From Promethearchaeota archaeon (GTDB taxonomy: Archaea > Asgardarchaeota > Lokiarchaeia > Sigynarchaeales > SOKP01), in contig JAUWDN010000005.1 of NCBI GenBank assembly GCA_030608765.1, positions 1 to 15,979 on the forward strand: a stretch of DNA of 15,979 bases. The letters are read 5' to 3'. Both the position numbers and the translations under genes were made by a program. The notes under the pieces are model-generated. The model was not told where the DNA came from. It did no database searches and saw nothing but the letters and a program-made list of their open reading frames with translations. Within the stretch, counting starts at the first letter, position 1. Each line of letters starts with the position of its first letter. Of the stretch, positions 7,290 to 14,850 are shown one piece after another.

Positions 7290-8813
7290 ATGGCACGAAG
7301 TAGTTTAGTAGATCGAGTAATATTAATATTAATTGACGATGTCAGGGCATCTCATTTGTTTGATTTAATAGGTAAAGGAAAGCTTCCTAATATAGCTCAA
7401 ATTGCTGAAAGTGGAGTTTCTTCTCAAAATTGTATTACTTCCTACCCAAGCATTACTTTTCCTTGCTACAGTAACGTAATTATTGGTTCCTATTCGGGAT
7501 ACTTCCCAAAAGAGGGAAGTGGGATACCTATGTATCATTGGGTTGGAAGATCGGATCCCCCATTAAAAGGGAAAAGATTTCCAATTATTCGAAATGCCGG
7601 AAAAGGAAGTCATCTCCTCAAATTAAATAACGATTTAGGTTCAAATTGTCAAACAATTTTTGAACAAGCGGGAGAAGGCAACTTTTTGAGTTCGTTGAAT
7701 CTTATTAATCGGGGGTCAATACTAATACCCCCCAAAGAATATACAACCCCTTCAATATTACAAGCAGTTGAAAATGTTTTCAAAGATCCTAAAAGCATTT
7801 TTAAAGAGAAAGTTGTACCAAAAGTAACCGTTGTATATATTCCTAAAACAGACGATTTAATGCATCATAAAGGATTTGATCATCCAGAGTATATTGCCGA
7901 GCTAATTAAGTGCGATAAATATATTGGATCCCTTATTGAAACTTTAAAAAAGACTGGGTATTACGATTCTAGTGCGATTGGAATAATTTCTGACCATGGA
8001 AATTATAAAGCAGAAAAAATGTACGACATTGAACCTTATTTTGAAGAAAAGGGGTTAAAACAATACCTACCAAGAAAAGGAACCGGCGATTTCGATGCTA
8101 CAATAGGATCTGTTGGATTCTTTAATTTCCGAGGTAAAGATTGGTTTCATCATCCTACTACTAACGAATTAAAAGAATTTGTAACCAGCAGCCCAGGAAG
8201 TAAGAAATTGAACTTATTCGAGACTTTGTGGAAAATTCCAGGCGTGAAATTGATGTATTACCGAGACGATAATAATACACCCGATAAGGGAGTCATTTAT
8301 CTCGAGCATCGAGATGAAAAGACCGGAAAAAAGTCAAAAGATATTATTGAATATGAGGGACACGGAATAAATCAAAAGACAAAGTATATCCCTGATGACA
8401 AAGATTTTTATAAATATAGTGAATATGAAGATTCTGCAACACTTCTAGATAATAGAGGACATACTATCGATGAATGGCTCAAAGGAACTAATCAAATAGA
8501 CTTTCCTATGATTGTGGACCAAGTTCCACGCTATTTTAAAAATCCCCGATCTTGCGATATTGTAACATCTACGCTTGGTGAATACGGATTTGGATACGAA
8601 CACGGAAAAACTAAAGCAGACTATCCATATTCTCATGATATAGGGCTTAAAAAGTCCATGACGGTGCCATTTATAATTGGTGGATCCCCAAACATCCCTA
8701 GATTAGAACTTTCGTATTGTAAAACTACTGATATGGTTCCAACGCTTTTATATTTGTTAGGAGAAAAGCCACATTACAGCGTTGTTGGAAAATCTGTTTT
8801 TGATTATTCTTAG
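7290..8813 (+). CDS. Alkaline-phosphatase-superfamily phosphodiesterase/nucleotide pyrophosphatase
   Basis: This 507-residue hydrolase resembles the type I phosphodiesterase/nucleotide pyrophosphatase family, which uses two metal ions and a threonine nucleophile. VILILIDDVRA (10-20) gives the first metal-binding aspartate (D16 or D17). PSITFP (53-58) places the nucleophile at T56. TDDLMHH (187-193) supplies D188 and H192. SDHG (234-237) supplies D235 and H236. SHD near 448-450 offers the last histidine (H449), followed by TVPFIIGG and a TTDMVPTLLYLLG end typical of the superfamily. There is no signal peptide, so it should act in the cytoplasm. The substrate cannot be told from the sequence: nucleotides, phosphonates or phosphodiesters are all possible. 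The segment 250-440 is long and contains an insertion rich in charged residues. It is convergent with the mannosidase gene across 49 bp. Confidence 0.85.
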   Translation: MARSSLVDRVILILIDDVRASHLFDLIGKGKLPNIAQIAESGVSSQNCITSYPSITFPCYSNVIIGSYSGYFPKEGSGIPMYHWVGRSDPPLKGKRFPIIRNAGKGSHLLKLNNDLGSNCQTIFEQAGEGNFLSSLNLINRGSILIPPKEYTTPSILQAVENVFKDPKSIFKEKVVPKVTVVYIPKTDDLMHHKGFDHPEYIAELIKCDKYIGSLIETLKKTGYYDSSAIGIISDHGNYKAEKMYDIEPYFEEKGLKQYLPRKGTGDFDATIGSVGFFNFRGKDWFHHPTTNELKEFVTSSPGSKKLNLFETLWKIPGVKLMYYRDDNNTPDKGVIYLEHRDEKTGKKSKDIIEYEGHGINQKTKYIPDDKDFYKYSEYEDSATLLDNRGHTIDEWLKGTNQIDFPMIVDQVPRYFKNPRSCDIVTSTLGEYGFGYEHGKTKADYPYSHDIGLKKSMTVPFIIGGSPNIPRLELSYCKTTDMVPTLLYLLGEKPHYSVVGKSVFDYS

Positions 8814-8827
8814 TTAAAACTTATATT

Positions 8828-8875
8828 GATAATTCAAAAGATAAAAAAGGATTAACAAAAATTTATTTGAATATC
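8828..8875. terminator. Inverted repeat between convergent genes
   Basis: GATAATTCAAA (8828-8838) pairs with TTTGAATATC (8866-8875), giving seven perfect pairs plus four more across a single-base bulge, with a 27-nt A-rich loop. It bridges the gap between the stop of the phosphodiesterase gene and the last codons of the mannosidase gene. A two-way terminator is plausible but unproven in AT-rich DNA. Confidence 0.3.
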
Positions 8876-11724
8876 ATTTTAAAACTGCGAATTTCAAATT
8901 TGTCCATTTCAAAGCTTAAAATACCTTCTTTTTCATTCCACTTGGGATCATGATTTAAAGACCTTTCCAACAAATCGGTTTCTTCTATTTTGATGATCAT
9001 ATTTGCTATTTTTGAATGAAATCTTACTTCAGCTGACACGGAGAGTCCACAACCTTCAAAAAATCGGATAATGATTGAATTATCTTTCTTCCATTCTTCG
9101 TATTTTAATACGCCTAAATTGATGTTTGAAGGTGAAACTTCCAACATAGATTCTCCGTTTAATAATGATGGATTTTCAATTTCATTAATTCCTTCTAGTG
9201 GTATAATCAAGATTGGATTATTAAATTCTTCTGCTTTTCTTCTTATCTTTGGATTTGCTGTGCTATCAGGGTTGGTTAAAGTACTTCCACTATGAGGATA
9301 TAATACATAATTACATCGAAATGGTCCCAGTTCACTAAATTCCGGTACTTCATGATTAAATATATCTTGATTGAGTTTTCTTTCTAAATTCACCCACGCT
9401 TCAGGGGAGGGAGGCGTATATCTGCAAGATCTCAAAAGAGTTAATCGAATATCACCACCATTAACATCGAATGCATATTTTCCTTCGTTGATTAAGGCAA
9501 TACCCCATCTTTTATCAGGAGAGCTCACATCAACGAATTTATGGCAAATTTTCTCATACCGTGCCTTATCGCAAGGAGTTTCTGGATTAGTTTTAAAATT
9601 AACTATTGCATATGCCCCATCAGCTGTGGCAATCTCTGATTTTGTTGCTGTGCTGTATAGAATTTTAAGCATCATGTTTGTTTGACTCCAATCAGTTATA
9701 TATTCAAGATAGATTTCAGGCAAAGTCTTAAATAGCGTGATTTTTTGAATGACGATGTCCTTTCCTAATAAACGGTTAATTTGAAGAGAAGCAAAAATAG
9801 GACCATTGTCGACCACTTGAATTTCCACCCCACTATCATTGGATAAATCCAAGGGAAAATTCCAGTATTCAGGAGTAAGATTCCAAGCGGGAAACTTTTT
9901 GTCATCATCGATAAAACTATTGGTGAGATTAGATGAAATTCCTTTTAATAGATTTAATCCATCGTTAAGACTTTCCGCTCGTAGTTCTACAAATGCACCT
10001 GTGGTTTGACTTAGTTCTAAGTGGGTGATTCCGTTTGAGATTCTATTTGAAGATGCGTTAATTTCAGATTGATTTGATATTTCATCTGTCAGAACTAATT
10101 TAAAAGGAGTTACGGATAATGGTTTTAATGTAATGATTGTCCACCAGCCAGCGGATTTGGGGTCTTTCCAAGTCTCATCTTCCTTGGAGACTGGTTGGCA
10201 AAAGGATTCGAAAATCTCTGAATTTAAAGATAGTATTTTTGCAGGTTTAGGTTTCCAATCTTTTTCTTCTGAAATACTTCGGTTTACAATTGCGGCTGGT
10301 ATAAAAAGTCTTGATGTCCTTTCCCAAGGGAGAGAGTTGAATAGAAAGAATTTTACACCAGATTTTAAATTCTGCTTATCATTTTGGGACGATAATTTCG
10401 ATCCTATACCTTTTACTATATTGGAGATCGAACTGTCTTGCATCTTCCAATCCTCCCAACAATCGTCATATACTTCAGGTATGGAACTACCGGGTAAAAC
10501 ATCATGAAATTGATTTTTTAAGGTTATTTTCCAAAGTTCCTCAAGTTGCTCAGTAGGATAAGTATATTCAGGAGTAATTAATGAGGTTAAAACAGCCAAT
10601 ATTTCAAGTGAGATTAAGACATTTTCAAATTTGCGATTATATCTTTTAACATCCGAATGATTTGAAAAGCATCCCCGATGAGTTTCAAGATATAATTCAT
10701 CATCCCAAATTGGAAATCTTTCCGAATATTTATTTAATTCCTCGAAGAAATTTCCCACACGACTCCATTTAAACATAGGGAGTTTAGCTTGTTCATTTGC
10801 TATTGCGACTTCCTTGTGAGTTGGACCGTGCCCCCCATCTCCCAACCCAAAGAAAAATCCAACATGGGGACAATACTCTTCTCCCACATGGTTAATGAGA
10901 TCATCATAATTATTCGTATAATTCCAAATTCTTTGACCCTTTTCTGTCAGCAAACGATGACCTATCCCGAATTTTTTCCAAGAATTTAAGGCGCTTCCTC
11001 CCATGTGAAAATGTCCTGTCAATATTTTAGAACCGTCGGGTCCTTGCCACCAAAAATTCACGAAGGGAAAGGTCGTTTGAAGATTCCAAGTAAGTTTAGT
11101 TGTCCAAAAGTATTTCGCTCCTGATTTGGTTAATATTTGAGGTAACCCACGATTATAACCGAAAGAATCTAAAAACCATTCCACCTTTGGGAGGATATTA
11201 AAATTTTCTCTAAAAAATCGCATTCCGTACAATCTCTGACGAATGAAGGATTCCCCCGATGGCATCATGCAATCGGGCTCAACATAAGATCCGCCCACCA
11301 GTTCTATATTTCCCGCCTTTACAGTCGTTTGAATTTGTTTGAATAATTCGGGATCATCTTGCTTGACCCACTCTAAAAGCAAGGGTTCGCTCAAAGCAAA
11401 GCAAAATGTTTCAGGGAACAGTTTCGCATGAAGAACTGCCTTTCTAAAAGTAACTTGCGCTTTTTTTCGTGTTTGTTCATACCTCCACATCCAGGCACAA
11501 TCGATATGGGACTCTCCAACTTGATGAATGATTAAATCTTCAAACCCTGGACAACAATTTTTCAATAACCTTAATTTTCGCTTGATGGATACTTCTCTGT
11601 CCGCTCCTAACCACTTTTCCCTAGTTTGTTCAGTATCCGCTTCGGGTTCTTCTAGGTTCTGGCAATCTAACCTTCTATTTCCAGAATAATGACCAATTTT
11701 ATCAATAAATTTATGGGAATTCAT
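8863..11724 (-). CDS. GH38 alpha-mannosidase
   Basis: This 953-residue class II alpha-mannosidase removes alpha-linked mannose with retention of configuration, using a bound zinc ion. GESHIDCAWMW (70-80) carries zinc ligands H73 and D75. VEWFLDSFGYN (181-191) places the nucleophile at D186. NQFHDVLPGSS (404-414) supplies the remaining zinc-site residues (H407, D408). The catalytic barrel and helical bundle cover about 60-480, followed by beta-sandwich domains to the C-terminus, as is usual for the family. Family members usually run to about 1000 residues, so it looks complete. There is no signal peptide or membrane segment, so a cytoplasmic role such as turnover of free or protein-linked mannans is likely. 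No sugar transporter or other glycosidase is adjacent. The ATG at 11724 has no Shine-Dalgarno sequence. It is divergent from the isoprenoid operon. Confidence 0.95.
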   Translation of the reverse strand: MNSHKFIDKIGHYSGNRRLDCQNLEEPEADTEQTREKWLGADREVSIKRKLRLLKNCCPGFEDLIIHQVGESHIDCAWMWRYEQTRKKAQVTFRKAVLHAKLFPETFCFALSEPLLLEWVKQDDPELFKQIQTTVKAGNIELVGGSYVEPDCMMPSGESFIRQRLYGMRFFRENFNILPKVEWFLDSFGYNRGLPQILTKSGAKYFWTTKLTWNLQTTFPFVNFWWQGPDGSKILTGHFHMGGSALNSWKKFGIGHRLLTEKGQRIWNYTNNYDDLINHVGEEYCPHVGFFFGLGDGGHGPTHKEVAIANEQAKLPMFKWSRVGNFFEELNKYSERFPIWDDELYLETHRGCFSNHSDVKRYNRKFENVLISLEILAVLTSLITPEYTYPTEQLEELWKITLKNQFHDVLPGSSIPEVYDDCWEDWKMQDSSISNIVKGIGSKLSSQNDKQNLKSGVKFFLFNSLPWERTSRLFIPAAIVNRSISEEKDWKPKPAKILSLNSEIFESFCQPVSKEDETWKDPKSAGWWTIITLKPLSVTPFKLVLTDEISNQSEINASSNRISNGITHLELSQTTGAFVELRAESLNDGLNLLKGISSNLTNSFIDDDKKFPAWNLTPEYWNFPLDLSNDSGVEIQVVDNGPIFASLQINRLLGKDIVIQKITLFKTLPEIYLEYITDWSQTNMMLKILYSTATKSEIATADGAYAIVNFKTNPETPCDKARYEKICHKFVDVSSPDKRWGIALINEGKYAFDVNGGDIRLTLLRSCRYTPPSPEAWVNLERKLNQDIFNHEVPEFSELGPFRCNYVLYPHSGSTLTNPDSTANPKIRRKAEEFNNPILIIPLEGINEIENPSLLNGESMLEVSPSNINLGVLKYEEWKKDNSIIIRFFEGCGLSVSAEVRFHSKIANMIIKIEETDLLERSLNHDPKWNEKEGILSFEMDKFEIRSFKMIFK

Positions 11725-11878
11725 ATTTTCTTGATTCTCTTTAGTAAATGTTTAAGAAATAAATTAAGGAATAATTTTAAAGGTAAGCTATTTCGACAGT
11801 GTAAAAACTAGTTACTTTGGAAACTAATAAAATTTGTGAAAAAAGGAAATCGGAAATGGAAGAGTTCTTAGAGAATTT

Positions 11879-11926
11879 ATCTCAACAGACTGATAATTTT
11901 AATCTGTTGTAGGTAAATGTTGAGAT
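11879..11926 (+). repeat. Nested, mutually exclusive inverted repeats in divergent intergenic region
   Basis: ATCTCAACA (11879-11887) is perfectly complementary to TGTTGAGAT (11918-11926). Inside it, CAACAGA (11883-11889) is perfectly complementary to TCTGTTG (11903-11909). The left arms share CAACA, so only one stem can form at a time. The element is in the 337-bp region between the mannosidase and isoprenoid operon genes, and the region holds no convincing larger gene. It could be an operator for a dimeric regulator or a switchable RNA leader for the operon. An 18-codon frame (11856-11912, MEEFLENLSQQTDNFNLL) runs into it. Confidence 0.4.
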
Positions 11927-12061
11927 TGCGTTCATTTTAACTTTATTCCTCTCTTGATGTCTAATTTTATGTATTATATAATTACTAATATTGATTATGT
12001 GAAACGGTTTTTATTCTAGCTTTTATTTACTACAAAATTGATGTATGAACTTTGATAGACT

Positions 12062-13171
12062 ATGAAAAACTTTGATATCATTATTATAGGAGCAGGCCCG
12101 GGAGGATCGTTTGCGGCTAAAGCTGCTGCTGAAAATGGATACTCTTCGTGTATCCTTGAAAAAGAAGTGCTTAGGGATAACGGCAGATATAAAGCGTGTG
12201 GTGGAGCAATGGCATGGGAACTTATCGAAGAAATTGACTATCCTGAAGATAAAATTGGGCGCGTTTTCGAATCTGTGGAACTTCATCATATTGATGGTGA
12301 GAATTTTTCCAAAAAAGGTAAAGGTGCAATTGTGTGGAGAGGTGTTTTTGATAAATACTTAACTGACTTAGCGACTGATAGCGGAGCTATATTAAAAGAT
12401 AAAGAGCAGTTGATAGACATTAAAAAAGTTGAAGCTGGTTATCAAATTGTGACTCGGAAAAATGAATATAAAGCTAAATATGTAATTGCAGCTGATGGTG
12501 TTTCCTCTCCAACTCTAAAACTCTTAGGATGGCCTTTTTTCAAGAGTAAAGATGTAGTTTTAACAATTACTAAAGAAATGAAAACAACAAAACCTTATAT
12601 TGATAGTATTCTTGGGAGCGATTCTGTTCACTTTTTTTTTGGAATCAAAGACTTAATACCTGCGGGTTATGCTTGGTTGATTCCAAAAATTGACAAAATC
12701 ACTGTTGGATGGGGTAAACAAATTGATTTAATAAAAAATTCAAGAGAAGAATTTGAAAAGTTTTGGACGCTTCCATATGTAAAAAAAGCTTTGAAAAATT
12801 CCACCATGGAAATCTTTAAGCCTCATCTAATTCCCGTAGGACTTAGACCGAAGCTTTATGAGGATAATGTGTTTGCTGTGGGTGATGCAGGGGGAATTGT
12901 TGATCCCATAAGTGGAAAAGGCATACCATATGCTATGTGGTCAGGTCAAATTGCTATCGAAACGATAAAAACTTGTGAGATAAAAGACAGACTCGATAAA
13001 TTAGGAACCACATACGAAAAATCTTTAGATCGGAGATTCCTCAAGATACTGAAAGCAAAAAGAATAGCAAGAGATAAAATTTTCAAAGATGATGAGAGTC
13101 TGAAGAAATTTTTAAGATTGTGGGGAAAGTACCGTGCTTCCGAAATTGTTATGAAAAAATTATTAGACTAG
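12062..13171 (+). CDS. Geranylgeranyl reductase family FAD-dependent oxidoreductase
   Basis: This 369-residue flavoprotein probably saturates the double bonds of geranylgeranyl chains in archaeal ether lipids or their precursors. The N-terminus has the FAD dinucleotide fold, IIIIGAGPGGSFAAK (6-20), ending with the acidic pair region LEKE (32-35). KACGGAM (44-50) is the CGG motif of the family. The second FAD motif is AVGDAGG with G274-D275, followed by DPISGKGIPYAM, as in digeranylgeranylglycerophospholipid reductases. Its length is close to that of family members of about 400 residues. The ATG at 12062 has no Shine-Dalgarno sequence and is the first gene of an apparent operon with the prenyl synthase and UbiX. 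Its stop overlaps the ribosome binding site of the next gene. The exact substrate (lipid, diphosphate or quinone side chain) cannot be told from sequence. Confidence 0.9.
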   Translation: MKNFDIIIIGAGPGGSFAAKAAAENGYSSCILEKEVLRDNGRYKACGGAMAWELIEEIDYPEDKIGRVFESVELHHIDGENFSKKGKGAIVWRGVFDKYLTDLATDSGAILKDKEQLIDIKKVEAGYQIVTRKNEYKAKYVIAADGVSSPTLKLLGWPFFKSKDVVLTITKEMKTTKPYIDSILGSDSVHFFFGIKDLIPAGYAWLIPKIDKITVGWGKQIDLIKNSREEFEKFWTLPYVKKALKNSTMEIFKPHLIPVGLRPKLYEDNVFAVGDAGGIVDPISGKGIPYAMWSGQIAIETIKTCEIKDRLDKLGTTYEKSLDRRFLKILKAKRIARDKIFKDDESLKKFLRLWGKYRASEIVMKKLLD

Positions 13172-13175
13172 GTGA
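13170..13175 (+). promoter_or_regulatory. Ribosome binding site pointing to an ATC start for the prenyl synthase
   Basis: AGGTGA overlaps the stop codon of the reductase gene. Exactly 6 nt later stands ATC (13182), in frame with the prenyl synthase, giving an N-terminus M(I)KFIPYSKLYKPK. The same motif with the same 6-nt spacing precedes the TTG start of ubiX. The annotated-type TTG at 13206 has no such motif before it. This supports initiation at ATC, a rare codon, unless the base is an assembly error. Confidence 0.45.
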
Positions 13176-13205
13176 TTTAATATCAAATTTATACCGTATT
13201 CAAAA

Positions 13206-14249
13206 TTGTATAAACCTAAAATTAATGCTGTTATAGAATCGATTTTTGATAAAAGAATAAACATCCTGAAGAATTCTTTTCTGAAAGACTATTATTCGGA
13301 AATGAAAGATTATTTTCTAACGGGTGGAAAGAGGATAAGACCGCTACTTACTATAGCCACTTATAATGGAATTACTCAAGAAGTCTCGGATGAGATTGTT
13401 TACCCAAGTGTAGGAATTGAATTTTTACATAATGCAACTTTAATTCATGATGATATAATCGATAATGATAATTATCGACGCGGTAATCCTGCGTTTCATT
13501 ATAAGTTTCAACTATATCACTCAAAATATCATTTTAAAAAAATGAATGCTGCAGATTTTGGGAGCAGTATAGGTATCATTGGGGGTGATACAGCATTTAT
13601 TATGGGCTCAGAGGCGTACTTTGCCAATACTTTTCCGAGAGATTTGAATCTTAATTCGATTCGACATTACAGACAGGCTTTTACTGATGTAATTCATGGT
13701 GTCCTAATTGAAATCGATATGGTAAATCAGAAAAATCTATCAATCGATGAGTATATCAATATGATTTCGCTTAAAACGGGAGCCCTTATTGAAAAATCAA
13801 TCCTAATTGGAGCAAGCTACACAAATATCGAAAAAGAATACATTCCTCTCTTGTCGACATATGGTGTAAACTTAGGGATTATTTTTCAAATAATTGATGA
13901 CATCTTAGGAACATTTGGAGACGAAAAAGTAACTGGAAAACCTACAGATGGAGATATTCGCGAGGGTAAACACACTTGCTTGTTAATTGAAGCCATGAAC
14001 AAATTAGAAGCAAAAAAGAAGGATCGTTTAGTCAACCTAATTTCGAAGTCAGAGATAAGTAACGAAGAAGTCGAAGAAGTGAGAGATTTATTTAGTGAAG
14101 CAGATGTAATTAATTTTTGTAAAAATCTCGCTACTAAATATTACCAAGAAGCAGAAGACGCACTTGAGAAATTGAAACCAGTTGTAAACGATTCAGAAAT
14201 AGAATTTTTTGAAAATATACTAAAATTTGTATTAGAACGAGAATTCTAA
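13206..14249 (+). CDS. Polyprenyl (geranylgeranyl-type) diphosphate synthase
   Basis: This protein of 347 residues (355 if begun at the ATC at 13182) is a trans-prenyltransferase condensing IPP onto allylic diphosphates. GGKRIRP (40-46) binds IPP diphosphate. The first aspartate-rich motif is DDIID (82-86) followed by YRRG. The second is DDILGTFGD with the usual downstream GKPTDGDIREGKHT. The residue five before the first motif is alanine (A77 in HNATLIHDD). Short-chain archaeal GGPP synthases commonly have phenylalanine there, and long-chain synthases often have HTATLLHDD-like sequences. The product may therefore be C20 or longer. It lies between the reductase and UbiX, so it probably supplies the chain that the reductase saturates. 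The start is uncertain: TTG at 13206 has no ribosome binding site, while ATC at 13182 does. Confidence 0.92.
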   Translation: MYKPKINAVIESIFDKRINILKNSFLKDYYSEMKDYFLTGGKRIRPLLTIATYNGITQEVSDEIVYPSVGIEFLHNATLIHDDIIDNDNYRRGNPAFHYKFQLYHSKYHFKKMNAADFGSSIGIIGGDTAFIMGSEAYFANTFPRDLNLNSIRHYRQAFTDVIHGVLIEIDMVNQKNLSIDEYINMISLKTGALIEKSILIGASYTNIEKEYIPLLSTYGVNLGIIFQIIDDILGTFGDEKVTGKPTDGDIREGKHTCLLIEAMNKLEAKKKDRLVNLISKSEISNEEVEEVRDLFSEADVINFCKNLATKYYQEAEDALEKLKPVVNDSEIEFFENILKFVLEREF

Positions 14250-14272
14250 TTACTAAATATGATCTATATTTA

Positions 14273-14278
14273 AGGTGA
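14273..14278 (+). promoter_or_regulatory. Ribosome binding site selecting the TTG start of ubiX
   Basis: AGGTGA stands 6 nt before TTG (14285). An ATG at 14281 is out of frame and opens nothing useful. The protein from the TTG begins MILVAITGASG, exactly where UbiX proteins normally begin, so the site and the family agree on this start. Confidence 0.65.
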
Positions 14279-14284
14279 AAATGT

Positions 14285-14836
14285 TTGATACTTGTTGCTA
14301 TTACTGGTGCTAGTGGTGTGGATTTAGCTGTAATTTTGATGCAGCAATTAAAGAAAAATGGATTAAAGATAGAACTAGTGATAACTAAAGTAGCCGAAAA
14401 AATTGTTAACATTGAGACTGATTACAAGGTAACTGATATAATCGATTTATCAGATAAATATTACGATGTTGATGATTTAACAGCAGGCCCTGCGAGTGGT
14501 TCTTATGAAAATAACATTATGATAATAATTCCCTGCTCTATGAAAACTTTAGCAGCAATTGCTAACGGTTATGCAGATAACTTGATTACCAGAGCAGCAG
14601 ATGTTATAATAAAAGAAAGAAGAAAACTTATCTTAGTCGTAAGAGAAAGTCCATTCAGCGCAATTCACTTAGAGAACATGCTAAAACTATCAAGATTGGG
14701 GGTCATTATTGCTCCGCCAATTCCATCTTATTACATAAAACCTAAAAATATCAAAGAATTAAACGAATATTTCATCGGGAGAATTCTTGATCACATTGGT
14801 ATTGATAGTGGGATCAAAAGATGGGGAGATAAGTAA
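14285..14836 (+). CDS. ubiX: Flavin prenyltransferase UbiX
   Basis: This 183-residue enzyme joins a dimethylallyl group to reduced FMN, making prenyl-FMN for UbiD-family decarboxylases. VAITGASGV (4-12) is the flavin phosphate loop. GPASGSY is the conserved ASGS region. IPCSMKTLAAIANGYADN is the family signature that includes the active-site segment, followed by RAADV.IKERRKL and the VRESPFS.IHLENMLKLS region. PPIPSYY ends the core. Length and motifs are complete. The start is TTG with a well-placed AGGTGA. It is the last gene of the isoprenoid operon. UbiX here fits the archaeal mevalonate pathway in which a UbiD-like anhydromevalonate-phosphate decarboxylase needs prenyl-FMN. Supply to another UbiD enzyme is also possible. 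No UbiD homologue lies in the window. Confidence 0.95.
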   Translation: MILVAITGASGVDLAVILMQQLKKNGLKIELVITKVAEKIVNIETDYKVTDIIDLSDKYYDVDDLTAGPASGSYENNIMIIIPCSMKTLAAIANGYADNLITRAADVIIKERRKLILVVRESPFSAIHLENMLKLSRLGVIIAPPIPSYYIKPKNIKELNEYFIGRILDHIGIDSGIKRWGDK

Positions 14837-14850
14837 ATAAAGTGAGATTT

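Noticed and set aside
9371..10507. Open frames on the + strand inside the mannosidase gene (9371-9685 and 10133-10507)
   Set aside because: They lie antisense to a gene whose catalytic motifs are intact, and their translations show no recognisable pattern.
12023..12362. Overlapping frames at the 5' end of the reductase gene (12023-12289 minus, 12111-12362 plus)
   Set aside because: They are shadows of the FAD-binding domain, whose GAGPGG motif reads in the chosen frame.
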